Below are positions 20,161 to 31,850 of a stretch of DNA of 64,000 nucleotides, piece after piece. A program made the translations under genes and the position numbers. Every line of letters begins with the position of its first letter. Within the stretch, counting starts at the first letter, position 1. Source of the DNA: Heliocidaris tuberculata. Lineage: Eukaryota; Echinodermata; Echinoidea; Camarodonta; Echinometridae. The stretch is from contig CM046850.1 of assembly GCA_025618425.1 (NCBI GenBank), forward strand, positions 24,520,705 through 24,584,704, given 5' to 3'. The notes under the pieces are model-generated. The model was given only the letters and a program-made list of their open reading frames with translations. It was not told the DNA's origin and did no database searches.

Positions 20161-20682
20161 TCTAAAGGAAACGTACGCCTGAAGTACATCCATTCATTTT
20201 TTTTCCTTTTTATCTTTTTAAAGTGTGTTTAGCCTCAGAACACTTTCTACTGAGAAAACTCTAGTCTGTTTTGTTTTAAATAGTAGTAAGGGCAGATCAG
20301 ATTTTTAGTTCTTTTTTGGTAATGTTAATGTCTTCCTATCTCTTTTGTAGACAAAATAGTGATTGGTTATTGAAGAACAGTAGAAGATTTGTCTGTTTTC
20401 TTGTGAAATGTAAAGAAAAGTATGGCACATCTGTTTGTCCCAAATGACATGCATAATTCATCTAATTCAGTTGAAAGGGATAAATCACTGTCCATTGTCA
20501 GTATTGTTTTACTGCAGTGTGGGAACAATTCCATGAAATACATGTTCACTATTTGATGGGGCAATTAGAGAAACAGAGTGTGGAATGTAATATTTCGGAC
20601 AGAATTACCCAAATGCAGATTGCCATGTACAACTTCTATGTTTTGTGTCTTTACAAAGAGCTCTAATATTCACGTTCATTAT

Positions 20683-20754
<72 letters not shown>

Positions 20755-21509
20755 TCTTTATGTTATTAGTGTATGTTTTTGTGAGTATTTGTGCAGCATG
20801 TTATTTTTAAAACATTCACATTTACATTTTTTTTCCAAACATAAATTTAAGGGTTAAATACTATTTACCATTGTCTTAGGGTGAGTGAAATGCAAACCTG
20901 CTGAATTGAGGATTGAACTGTTGGTAATCTGATGTGTCTGTACTGTGTGTGCAAGGAACTGACATAAAAAGTCCACGAAAAATTGTCTTACATTGAAGAT
21001 ATCTGACTTTCTGTGAGAGCGCTTCTAATGAGGCGCTTTCACGGTAATATTTTCCTTCTATTTTCATTCATATCTTTGCCTTTGTAAATCTCTTCGATTT
21101 GAAAATTTCAAGAGATTTTTCTCAAACAATGGACAATTGAACTGATATACAAGTTAACAAGTTGACTGATTGACATGCCAAACTGTTTTAAATTGTAACT
21201 TTAAAGTTGACAACTCACTCTGAAGTTGATTGCATGGAAACCTCGCAATTTGCCTGCATTTTGTATGCATGCCGGTTATGGTTGCATATGTACGAAGCCC
21301 CAAAAGGGGCGCTGATTCAATTTTTCAGATGGGGGGGGGGGGATGTCAGGCTCAGTCTGACACTGAATTATGTAAATATTTTCATGTTTGCTACATGTAT
21401 TTTGCAAGACAAAACAGTTCAATCTCCTTAGGCCCAATTCAAAAATTAATCTTTGGGGCTCCAGCGTCAATAAGTAAAAGTCAAGTTCTTCTGAGAAACA
21501 ATTTTTTAA
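20161..21509. other. Interior of the 6.4-kb transposon
   Basis: Sequence between nested insertions with the (AT)n tract and a partial CAGGGGCG-family end at about 21303-21345 (AGGGGCGCTGATTC then a G tract). No convincing coding frame. Confidence 0.5.
20686..20749. repeat. (AT)n microsatellite
   Basis: About 32 AT units without interruption. Confidence 0.95.
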
Positions 21510-21985
21510 AATCAGAAATGGCGCACCCGGGGCAGGGGGCACAGTGCCCCCACACTTTTAAAATACCCCTTTCTCTCTGATAGGTGCCCTTTTTACTACT
21601 GGAAGTACCCCTTTCCCCAATAAGTGCGCATTTTCCCCTTCTGATAAGTGCCTCATTCTAAATCTGTTAAGTGCCCCTTTTCCCCAATAAGTTCACATTT
21701 CCCCCTTCTGATAAGTGCCTCTTTTTAAATCTGATAAGTGCCCCCACTTTACTTTTGATAAGTGCCACTTTTACTAGTTAATATATGCCCTATTCCTCTT
21801 CTCACAAGTGCCCAATTTTCACCCCTTGTAATGCCCCTTTCCACCTCTCATAAGCGCACTTTCCTCATCTAATAAGTGTACCCTTATCCCTATATTTCCC
21901 TTTGTTTCTTACAAAAAGTGCCATATCTAGCTTCAAGAATCAGTGCGGCTTTATGTAGCAACATGTACCTACCCATATTACTACA
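21510..21985 (+). mobile_element. CAGAGG/minisatellite element, copy 2
   Basis: GGCGCACCCGGGGCAGGGGG and GCACAGTGCCCCC lead into about a dozen degenerate units with the core GATAAGTGCCCCTTT (21540-21890). A shared 3' part follows: CATATCTAGCTTCAAGAAT, AGTGCGGCTTT, AACATGTACC, CCATATTA. Confidence 0.7.
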
Positions 21986-23528
21986 ACTACAATGTAAGCC
22001 AGCGGAGCTGGAAGCAGAGTGGGACAATGCTCCCCCCCCCCCCCCCCCCGCCAAAGGAATTCATATTCCGTAACTTACACAAAATAAGGTCAATATTTTC
22101 AGAAAATGTCCCAAGACTATAGTAGGCCTATGAAATCAAGCAGATACCATAATAATGTTGATATCTCCTAAAGAAAAAACGACAGGGTTAATGTAAGAAA
22201 TGAAAGATCATTCAAGATCATTCGACATTTCACCCAAATTAATTTGTCATTTTCATTATATCGCTCTGAATAATGCATAACAACATGAACAACATTAGTT
22301 AAGATTTAGTGACTCGCGCGTGCATCATTAGACAATTGCACACACAACTGCTAATTGTGGAAACTCAAGCTGAAGCAGAACCACCATAAGAAGGTGCTTG
22401 ATAATAATACCAATGTTGCTTTATATGCACCCCTTGCAGGTGCCCTCAGGTGTCCTTTTTTGTTGGTACCCCCCCCCCCCCCCCCCACTTTGAAAGACAC
22501 TCCGCTGCCCCTGGCGCAGAACTTAAAAATTAGGGGAGAAAGCAGATTTTGTGAAGAAAAAAAAAAATGTTAGACGAAAATCGGACATATAACAAAATAA
22601 CATGTGATTTTTTTTAAAGACATGAATAAATATGAACAAAAATGAAAATCACTAGACAACTTAGTCATGAGTTTTGACGTCTTTCCCTCACGACCACTCA
22701 GTGATCTCTACGTAAAAAAAAAATTATATAGAGATCAGTGCTGACGAAAAAACAATTCTCTGTTTACTACAGGCCTATTAATGAAACATTTTACGTTTTG
22801 TCCAAGAATAGGCCTATGATTTCTTCATAAATTGAATGCAATTATATTTTACTCATATACTTTTGCATGTGTGTGTTAATACAGAAAAAATGAATTTCTT
22901 GATATTAACAGCATGAAAATATAAATTAAAAAAAACAAAACAATGACTAGGAATATGTAATATTTTGAAAGCAGTCTCACTGACCTTTTCCCCGGATACA
23001 TGTAAAAACATATTACTATAATCGTCTATAATTAGATTCAAGTTATGAGGAAATCATATTCTGGGACATAAATTGAGGATATGAAGGCCAATTGACGGCT
23101 TGTGATGAGGATATCAGATGTTACAAATTCATGACAAAGTGGTCAGTTTGTGTAGTGATTTTCTTTGTTTTCAGTAGTTTTCAGCGTTTCATAACTTTCA
23201 GACTATACAGTGTCAGATAGTTTTTAGAGTTATAAAGATTCATAACTTCATTTTGTTCGATTTTACTCGCGAACAAAGTCGAACTGCTTTATTCTGTTTT
23301 GATTTGTATCGGGACCGGACTTGCCGCTGGGAAAATGAAGCGACACACACACATATCCACCATATCCACCAACACACGTCACACACACATCACACAAATG
23401 TTGAGGATTCTTCACACTAGACAAGCTACAGCCCACAAGCTCACAATATTGTGGCAAATCAACGGGAATCGACGGATAATAATAAGGCAGCTGTGTAATT
23501 TCAAAATGTGGATATAGACCTTTTTCAC
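21986..23528. other. Right interior of the 6.4-kb transposon
   Basis: C tracts at 22031-22049 and 22469-22487, the second inside a CAGGGGCGG-type end (22433-22513). A short CA-rich stretch lies at 23343-23398. No exon of a transposase could be recognised. Confidence 0.5.
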
Positions 23529-23539
23529 GTATTATTTAT

Positions 23540-23708
23540 TACGTACGTACGTAGTATTATTACGTACGTACGTAATAAATATTACGTACACGTGTACGTA
23601 GTAATTATTACGTACGTACGTAGTATTATCACGTACGTACGTAGTATTATCACGTACGTACGTAATAATTATCACGTACGTACGTAGTAATTATTACGTA
23701 CGTACGTA
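23540..23708. repeat. Right palindromic array, 8 x TACGTACGTACGTA
   Basis: Eight copies of the same 14-mer or close variants (near 23539, 23560, 23583, 23609, 23630, 23652, 23673, 23695), with AT-rich linkers. One copy is altered to TACGTACACGTGTACGTA, which is still palindromic. The terminal repeat follows directly. Confidence 0.88.
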
Positions 23709-23763
23709 ATATTTTTTTTTTTTTACGTTGTCAATTTGGCCCTAACGGGGCTTCGTACATACT

Positions 23764-25121
23764 AGATCTAGTCTAAACAAATCAGAATCGAAACTCACCT
23801 CAAGAAACAGTATCACATCACACTACATTGAATTCACACATGACATAAAGACTACATAATGGTACATTTTAATACGAAAAAAACCCCCCAAACTTACCGA
23901 TATCTCCTCATTTGAAGACTGTTTTCGGATTGTTCATGCACGCTCCATTGATTGCATATTGGAAGCTGAAATTACTGCATGCACAAAATGCTAGATGCTA
24001 TGGGAATGAATTTAATGGTGTCTTTTAGATAGTAAACGAAAAAACAAATTGAATGTTGTTGTGGATTGGTTTTAACGGCGCATACGCCAAATTAAACAGA
24101 ACGTGGTTGTTGTTATATTGTTATTATCTATTTTTATTTGGCAACCAGAAATATTAATAATTAGTATTTTTCCATAGATTTAAAATATCATTCTGTTTTT
24201 TGGAAAGCACAAGAGAGACAGCCAAAGATTAGTGGATTCAGATGTCAGGACACAAAATGTCAGACACTTGAAGTGCTCCGCACTATCGTACCCAAGGGGG
24301 GGGGGGGGGGGCAGAGTACCCCCCTGACAACTTTTGACAGAAAAAAATAAATTTTCCCCCTTTTAGACTTTTTTTTTTTTTTTTGCTTGTTAGAGAAATC
24401 TGGACCCCTATAAAAAAAATTTTTTAGCAAATTTGAGAGAAGATAACGGCTAGTAGCAAACATTTTTTAGGCAGAAAGCTATATTTTTCGACGCCCAGAC
24501 TGCTTTTCAATTATTTGGACACAATACTGCACTGTGAGGGGTGGATGCAGGGAGGGGGGTGTCTCCCCTCCCGTGCGAAGCGCGAAAGCTCTGAAGTTTT
24601 ATAGCAAATTTGAGACAAAGACAACGGCTTGTAGCACCTTTCTTTAGGTGGAAAGTTAGTTTGACGCCCGTACTGCTTTTCAATTATTTGGACGAAATAC
24701 TGCAGTGTATGTAACAGGGGTGGGTGCAGGGAGGGGGGAGTTTCCCCCTTCCCGCGCGAAGCGCAAAAACTTTGAAGTTTTAGCAAATTTTGAGAGAAAG
24801 ATAATGGCTCGTAGCGCCTTTTTAGGCTTTTTTTTCACACTCCCCCGCTTTTTCCCTCTCCCTTTTTTTTTTATTTTTTAGTTGGAATTTGGGGGCGACC
24901 GCCCCCACCACCCCCTGGCGACGCTTCTGTTGAATAGTTCGAAATTCGACAAAATTCTAATTAGTGCTTTGTTTCCTGGCAGAAGTTTCATCAGGATCTT
25001 ACTGAATTTAATTCAGAAATTATTGCCCCTATATACGTGGAAATGATTTAACCCAGGATAGGGGCCAAATTTTGATAAATAACTGTAGGCCTACAAGCAA
25101 GGGGAAGCGACGGAGCTCGTA
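23764..25121. other. Intergenic region with a 180-bp tandem repeat
   Basis: Apart from the tandem repeat (24400-24830), a G tract at 24296-24310 and GGGGGCGACCGCCCCC near 24891, nothing is recognised. The last is part of a CAGAAGCGTCGC-type hAT-like end (about 24890-24930, minus strand). Confidence 0.5.
24400..24830. repeat. Tandem repeat, unit about 180 bp, 2.3 copies
   Basis: Landmarks in each unit: AGCAAATTTGAGA, ACGGCT.GTAGCA, CTGCTTTTCAATTATTTGGA, GCAGGGAGGGGGG, GCGAAGCGC. The copies start near 24425, 24602 and 24783. Confidence 0.8.
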
Positions 25122-25265
25122 TGTCTTCTTCTTCTTCTTCTTCTTCTTCTTCTTCTTCTTCTTCTTCTTCTTCTTCTTCTTCTTCTTCTTCTTCTTCTTC
25201 TTCTTCTCCTTCTTCTTCTTCTTCTCCTTCTTCTTCTTCTTCTTCTTCTTCTTCTTCTTCTTCTT
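25122..25265. repeat. (TTC)n / (GAA)n microsatellite
   Basis: About 48 nearly pure TTC units with two CTCC interruptions. The poly-Phe, poly-Ser and poly-Glu frames here are artefacts of the repeat. Confidence 0.97.
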
Positions 25266-25857
25266 TCAGCCCTTTTTCAATTTTTACCCCTAAAAACGCT
25301 GGGAAAATAATTATAAATGATATTTTTGGTCGATCGAAAGACTGGCTTGAACGTGAGGGGTAATCCTTTTTAATGACAGTATAGCCTTTACTCATGTACA
25401 CACCAGTAAAATTTTTAAGCCATTTATAAGTTTCTACATTTTTCATATGGGAACAGCAACATTTATCAGCCAAAGTATGTGTCCAACTAAACTGCAAGTG
25501 CAAAAGTCAGGCAAAAAGATGGATCCGGAGTGTATAGAACTGCAGGACAGTCATTCCACTGATGTTTACTTATGTACACGACTTTAAAACAAGAACAAGA
25601 AAATGTATTTAGTCTGAGTAGGATTTCTATCAATATTATGAAGCCAGTATATAAAGTATATTTGACGCTTGATCATAGACCCAGGTGTACAGGACCTTGA
25701 CCTGACTTCTGACTCCGGAACTTGACTTTTAAGTTCAAACGAAGGGATTCAGCACCCCAAAACCTTCATATCACACTGTAATCACTAAATTCACTATCTA
25801 TGAAGTTCAGTCAAATTTGACCTTGAAATTACCTCTATTTATATCATTTTATACACT
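25266..25857. other. Intergenic, nothing recognised
   Basis: AT-rich single-copy-looking sequence without coding or mobile-element signals that I can support. Confidence 0.4.
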
Positions 25858-26085
25858 CTAAAAAAATCCCGGGTCAGAATTGACCCGGAAATCAGTCCGT
25901 TGGGGCCACACTCCGTTCCGGGTCAAAAATGACCCGGAATAAGGTCTGATGTGACCATTTCTGGGTCAGATCTGGTCCTTTCTGTGTCACATCGGACCTT
26001 ATTCCGGGTCATTTTTGACCCGGAACGGAGTGTGGCCCCAACGGACTGATTTCCGGTCAATCTGACCCGGGATTTTTAAGACTAT
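25858..26085. repeat. Near-perfect GACCCGG hairpin, about 225 bp
   Basis: The arms (about 25863-25956 and 25985-26075) are almost exact reverse complements, starting AAATCCCGGGTCA and ending TGACCCGGGATTT. Each arm contains the inner palindrome CCGGGTCA-AAAA-TGACCCGG. The loop is about 28 nt. Confidence 0.9.
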
Positions 26086-26269
26086 ACATTGGACCTACTA
26101 TATATGATTCTAAATGTAACACTGATGTCTGCAGCAGATAACTCATTTGACCTTAGAAACTGACCTTTGACATCTTTAGTACCTAAGGCTAAACATGACC
26201 TTAAACTGCAAAAAATAACATAAGAAATGGATCCTACGCCCATCAAAACCCTTAAACAGAGGTGTCATA

Positions 26270-26430
26270 CATCAGTATCGGACATTTCGTTCAAAAAGTC
26301 AGTTTTTAGTATGGTTTTATGCTGCCATTTTGGATTTATGCAAATTATGATAATTGCCCAAAGTTGCTCTTACGGCAACACAGCTGAAATTGTTCGGAGA
26401 CCACATGCATGGGTCAACATAACAATGCAC
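26270..26430 (+). repeat. Dispersed direct repeat, copy A
   Basis: Shares GGACATTTCGTTCAAAA, CCATTTTGGATTTATGCAAA, GCCCAAAGTTGCTCTT and GGCAACA with 26988-27135 in the same orientation. Confidence 0.75.
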
Positions 26431-26482
26431 AAAAAAAAAAAACAACAACAACAACAACAACAAAAAAACTCCCGGGAGTGTA

Positions 26483-26955
26483 TACGGCATCCGCGTCCAT
26501 AAAAAAGAGTAAAAAGAGTTGGGTGTTTTTTTTTTTTTTTTTTTTTCTTTTCACCATCATACGGGTAACTCGGGGATCAAAAACAGGAAATTCCTGAAAA
26601 GGGGGTATCAAATTCACTAATATTGATGAGAAAAGATCCTCGAAAAGGGTAAGAAATTTTACAGTACATTCGGGAGGCGGTCAAAAGTAGCGAATCTGAA
26701 AATACACAATAAAAAGAATCCACAGAGGTTCTTTTCAATTTTTTCAACGAAAATATCATTCTGTAATTCTGTATGGCTAAGTAGAACCAATCCTCGAATA
26801 GGGTGTACAATACTATGCAAGATCTTTTTTAAAAATCCCTGTTAAGGATCTAAAAATCAGAAACGGGTTTCCATGAATAGGGTATCAAAAACCTCTCGAC
26901 TTAAATCCTCGTTTAGGGTGCTTATCAGAAAGTCATGGACGCGGATGCCGTACAG
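26483..26955. mobile_element. TACGGCATCCGCGTCCAT inverted-ended element, 0.47 kb
   Basis: The left end TACGGCATCCGCGTCCAT (26484) and right end ATGGACGCGGATGCCGTA (26934-26952) are exact reverse complements. The inside repeats the phrase TCCTCGAA/TAGGGT at intervals of roughly 50-150 nt (26631, 26642, 26794, 26873, 26909). A poly-T tract lies at 26527-26545. It lies between the two copies of the 26.3/27.0-kb direct repeat. Confidence 0.65.
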
Positions 26956-26987
26956 GCCTCAATGAGACATACCCCCGGAAAAAAACT

Positions 26988-27135
26988 TCATCAGTATCAG
27001 TACGGGACATTTCGTTCAAAAGTTGACATCTAAAACGGCTACCGACAACCATTTTGGATTTATGCAAATTATGCAAAATGCCCAAAGTTGCTCTTTAGGC
27101 AACAAAGTTGAAATTGTACAGAGACCTCATGGGAC
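26988..27135 (+). repeat. Dispersed direct repeat, copy B
   Basis: Second copy of the 26270-26430 repeat, followed by A-rich simple sequence (27136-27200). Confidence 0.75.
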
Positions 27136-27347
27136 AACAAATCAACAAAACAAAAACAAAACAAAAAACAAAACACACACACACACAAAAAAAAAAAACT
27201 TCATTGGAAAGAACTTTTCTAGCTTCATAAAATGTCATGCCGACCAAATGTGTCAAACGAAAAATACTTTTCAATTTCAATTAAGAGACAAGTAAAGAAT
27301 GCCCTTCTATTCTCTGCATGATGAAACGCAAGGCTGATCATTGTCAA

Positions 27348-27510
27348 TATACCTGTAATGTATTTCAATTTATGCATGTTTCTCTCCAGAATCCTTAGTT
27401 ACCAACTATGGCATCTCTATTATATGGATGGAATCGATTTTGCATACATTAGTTGTTGCTATGTCGGGCAAGCCTCTGACAAGCTTTTGAGTCGTCAAGA
27501 GAAACAGGTC
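27348..27510 (+). repeat. Dispersed repeat, copy 2 (of the 7.06-kb repeat)
   Basis: Plus-strand copy of the repeat found inverted at 7058-7240. The shared end is AGCTTTTGAGTCGTCAAGAG. Confidence 0.65.
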
Positions 27511-28279
27511 CGTATTGCATGGTTCTGCCTGCACTCCCTCATTAATTTTCATGTTAAAAAGTATTGATATTTTGTCATTTTTGTGCGGTTTCTGATTACA
27601 CGTTCTCTTCAACCTTCTTTTACGTGATAAACTTGTGGGGAGGGGAGGGGGGGGGGGGACAAAGCACAATTTTAGGACAATCATTATTTGAGTCCCGGCC
27701 CGATTTCAGTATCATTTCAAGTTCTTGAATGGGGTTTGCATGCAGACTGCCCACGGGAAGGGAAATCCCCTATTTTGAGTAGTAACTCGCTCAGGAACCA
27801 AAAAGCGAGCGAGCGACCGCTTCATTCATGCAGATGGGATTCTACTTGAGGCATATTTTATTTTACAGATTTTTTTTTATTACTTCCATTGTCAAAATAA
27901 TATCTTCACAAATAATCAAGGTAAGAAAACATAAATTAGTTTATTCACATGCAACTGATGCAAGAATCATAAATGCAAAATCATTACATTTGTTTGTACA
28001 ATGAAATGAACTTTTAACAAATAAGTCAAACATAACGTTTGACAAGCACCATATGCATAATTATCATTGAATGGAAGTTTATATTTAAGATATTTAAAAA
28101 AAGAGGGGGAAAAGGGAAAGAAAAAAGGGAAGAAGAAGGAAAAGAAAGAAAAAAAAAGACAACAAGAAGAAAAAAACCTCTCCCCCCCCCCAAAAAAAAA
28201 AAGGGGGGGCTGGTATTGTTTCGCTCTATAATATTATGTCTCCAACTTTTTGGAATCATCGGAATTTATCGGAATCGTC
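27511..28279. other. Intergenic with G-rich and purine-rich tracts
   Basis: G tract 27638-27658; purine-rich block 28100-28206 (AGAAAGG-type then A and G tracts). Otherwise nothing recognised. Confidence 0.5.
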
Positions 28280-31080
28280 TCGGAAATCAAAATTTTTCCA
28301 CTTTCTAAGGTGTATTGAGAGGGTACCTCTCTCCAAAGTCAATTTTTTTCCTCCTCTAAATGATTCTTTGACATCATTGCTTTAAATTCTTTTACGGTCG
28401 GAGGTGTCTCTTTATTCCTACATTGATATACGTCATATGTTTAACAAATAGAATAAAATGATTTATCAAATTTTCTTTGCCTTGACTGTAATAATTTAAT
28501 TTATGTTTCCTCTTCTCTCTTACAAAATGAACAGTAATTATTTTGAACTACTCCAAAACGATATACAAATGATGGTTTGTATAAATAATTTTATGTAACA
28601 ATTTGTATATTGAAATCCCCGTATATAGCTTGCTGTTGCATTTTCTCGGACTAGTAAAGACTATTTTTACATATTTAATGGGTACATTAAGCGAATCTTT
28701 ATATAACGTTTCCAGTATATAGAGGGATTTTCGGATCTATATTACAGGCTTTCAAGCGCTCCTACTTTTTCTAATTTTTCCTACTTTTTTGACAATCCTG
28801 CTACTTCTCCTACTTTTTCCCCAATTATCCTACTTTATCCTACCTTTTTTCAATTTCTCCTACTTTTTTTTCAAAATAATTCTGAGATATTCATGCAAGG
28901 CTATCATGCACAAGAATCTTAATGTAGCTTATAGGTCCCAAACAAGTAGTTTGTAAATTGAGCTTTCATCATCAGTAAGACCCATGTTACACTGACAAAA
29001 TGAATATAGTATATATATATATAATTATATAAAAACTTTCAACAACTGCATTTTTTCCATTAAGGTCAGATCCCTCTATTTCCACCCGTGTTAGAATTTT
29101 TTTTTAAAAATCTTACTTATTTGTAGTTCATAGACTCCTTTGCATTTACATGTAAACTGAAATACACTCTTAATATATTCACGAATGGTATTCTCTTCCC
29201 CAAAGGAAGTCTTATGTTATAGAACCAACATAACATACGCTATTATCCTTATTGTATTTCAAAACAATCTTCTTGAATTTTTCAATTAAAACATCCGATC
29301 ATATATCTGTCCATCGATTCTATATATATTTCGAACAAAAATGGTTATGTCATCAGCGTACAATATTTGCTTAACTCAATAATTGTACCACATCGAATTC
29401 CTAAAACCTGATTATTATATGTGCAAGAACTTTAATACAGAGAATGAATAAATACGGCGATAAATGATCACCTGACCCCCTCTCTATTCTATTAAAACGC
29501 AACTGAGAGCATTATCATCACATTACCTTAATCTATTTGCAAAATGATTGTCCGAATCCAAACTCTTTAATACTTTTTGTAAAAATACATTCAGTTTCAG
29601 TTTCAGTTTATTGTTTCATATTTCACATTTACAGTGCTTTTACATGCAGTATAAATGGTACAAACAAGACGGATGGTACAAACAAACATGAAATATATTG
29701 TCAGAGAAAATAAAAGAAAGTGAGTACCTCATATCTATACGTTTACATGCATGTATTAACTGAAACGACTGGCTAGAACAAAAGTGAAATATTGAGGAGC
29801 CTAAGGAGAAAGCTACGCTTGTGAGTTATATAGGTTCCAAAGAGTAATAAGATTTACAATTGTCTTTAAAAATAGTGGAAACGAGCAATACATGATACTG
29901 CAATATGAGTATATAAATAAAATTCTTGTGTCGCAGTAATCAAAATTGCATTCAAAGAAATAGTACTGGATGGTTTTGTCACTTTCATTACAGCAATAAT
30001 ATTACAATTTTTTTACATACATGTGGAAAAAAGTCGAACGCTTTTTTCAAATCCACTTCCACTAAAAATCCTGGTATATTGTGTGTCGTAAAAAATAACA
30101 TATCGCCAATCAACCTTATTGCTTCACCAAATTTCTATTTTGCATATTATGTATCCAACTTGATCTGGTAAAATAACCTCTTCTAAAACCTCCTTTATTC
30201 TAATTGATAAAACTTTCGAGAGAATTTTATAGTCTACATTCAAAAGATATTAGTCTATTATTTCTTATCATCAAGGGGTCTTCTCTTCTTTTTCAATATA
30301 CCGCTTGCCTCTGAGATGCAGCTAAGTCATCATGACAAAAGGCTTCGTTTAAGGCTGCTATACAACTAAATCCCCTTTATACCACAGGCCAACATATATG
30401 AAATTCAATTGTTAAGCCATCATTACCAGGTGACTTCTTATAAGTGTCATTTGCTTCAGTGCTGCTATATATATAAGCATTCCCCTTCCGTATATAATTC
30501 CTTCACACTGCTCCTTTGAGCCTTTGCTTAACTTTGGTAAATCCTGCAAAAAGAAATGTAACTCTGATTCTATTTCCTTCTCTAATATATCTGGATTTGC
30601 ACATAGTTCTGGATTTGCACATAGTTGAGTATAGTACGTTTTAATTTCTTGATTAACTGCCCTTTCATGATCATCACAACTTATATCTTCACCCGTTACA
30701 AACAATTTCTTTATCACGGCTTTCTTTTTATTCGACTTCAGTAATTGATTCAAATAATAAAAATTTCTTTCCCCATTCTCATTCCACGATAATCATATAA
30801 AGTGTCTACAATTTTCTTCGTTTACAATGTAATAATTCCAAAATGTGGGCGTAATAATCTTTCCAATTCCTGTATTTCTTTTTCTAACGTCTCAACTACA
30901 TTGTCTTCTAACTTTTGCTTTCTGTTTAGAATATTTTTACGTAAAGCTCAGTGTTATTTTAATTTTGATGAAGTCCCACTGACTCGCTTATCTTTTATTT
31001 CTGATGTAAATTCATTCTTTAACCTATACTCCTGTTTCATTCCATTAACATAATTATCATCGTTACACAAGCTATACATT
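28280..31080 (-). mobile_element. Degenerate L1/Tx1-like LINE, antisense
   Basis: Minus-strand pieces in the right order: linker before RT (KTYYTQLC, QDLPKLSKGSKEQCEG, 30753-30412), VDLKKAFD (about 30030-30072), RGSGDHLSPYLFIL (about 29440-29490), LYADDIT (about 29341-29372), and the C-terminal finger-like VVQNNYCSFCKREEET (about 28500-28560). Frameshifts and stops separate them. A (CAGTTT)n LINE tail lies inside at 29588-29612. The 34.3-35.96 kb element carries the same NNYCSFC-type block, so both belong to one family. Confidence 0.78.
30412..30753 (-). pseudogene. LINE ORF2 fragment before/at the start of the RT domain
   Basis: The frame reads NQLLKSNKKKAVIKKLFVTG ... IKTYYTQLC ... LPKLSKGSKEQCEG ... 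ALKQM. It then loses frame just before the SPGNDG box, which is seen in the next frame at about 30410-30430. The doubled ELCANPD is a small internal duplication. Confidence 0.7.
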
Positions 31081-31850
31081 TAAATTTATAATATGATATT
31101 TTTTTTTCTTTTCGTCATTCTTGTACTTCTCATGAACAAAAACAAATTTATTGATGAATGATCTGGTACTACTGACGGGGTGATTTCAGATCTTGCAATA
31201 TACCCGTCTAAGCACTCAGATAATCCAAACGACTCTGTATAAATGGATTAAAAAAAAAAAATTGTATGTAAATTAAGCGAGTTTCTCTCTCTCTCTCTCT
31301 CCAAATATCTCAAGATTACATGTATAAACTCATATCGATTGCGTGCAATTAACAGGGACCGCGGGGTTTATTGAAAGTGTGTGTGTGGGGGGGGGGGGGC
31401 GGGGGCTGATTTGATTTTCACTCATTATCACCGTGGTTTTCGAACCTTTTTCCCGAGATTTTATGAAACGTGTCTACTCAACAAACAAACAAACAAACAA
31501 CAAAAAAAAAAAAACAAAAGTGTGTGGTGTGTGTGTTGGAGGGGGGGGGGGGGGGGGGGGGGAGGGGCTGCAGCCGGTACCGGTACGTATACTGGTATGA
31601 GCTGAGCTAGCTACATGTTGTAAGTTTTGTTGTAATTACCATGGAAGATATAGATACAACAAAAGATAAAATAATTTTCAGAATAATTATCTCAGTATCA
31701 TCTTCAGCGCGCCGCAAATTAGGTTCATGCGCAGAGTGAACAAAGATACAACAAAAGTTACAAAAAAAGTTACAACAATTTTCAGTATACCAATTTTATC
31801 TTAACTGTGGAGGTACAACAATGAACAGTTTTCAGAATACCGCCCCTATA
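31081..31850. other. Intergenic with CT and G tracts
   Basis: (CT)n at 31286-31302, G tracts at 31387-31405 and 31540-31569. Two short near-direct repeats (ATACAACAAAAG, TTTTCAGAATA) lie at 31655-31840. No gene seen. Confidence 0.5.

Larger units (their letters stand above)
17357..23757 (+). mobile_element. 6.4-kb DNA transposon with TACGTACGTACGTA subterminal arrays
   Basis: Perfect terminal inverted repeats start TACGAAGCCCCGTTAGGG and run at least 33 bp into a poly-A stretch. Inside each comes an array of eight 14-bp palindromes. The insertion is flanked by an exact 6-bp duplication CATACT (17351-17356 and 23758-23763). Directly after the left array, a frame encodes a helix-turn-helix segment like those at the N-terminus of eukaryotic integrase-core transposases. 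The rest of the transposase is missing or disrupted by nested insertions (17850-20160 and others). A 6-bp duplication plus an integrase-like product suggests an IS3EU- or Ginger-like group, but I cannot confirm this. Confidence 0.8.

Noticed and set aside
25072..25503. Frames encoding poly-Phe, poly-Ser and poly-Glu
   Set aside because: All arise from the TTC/GAA microsatellite in different frames and have no homologous ends.
30802..31053. Plus-strand frame in the antisense LINE region
   Set aside because: It lies opposite the degenerate LINE upstream of its RT linker and shows no domain of its own.
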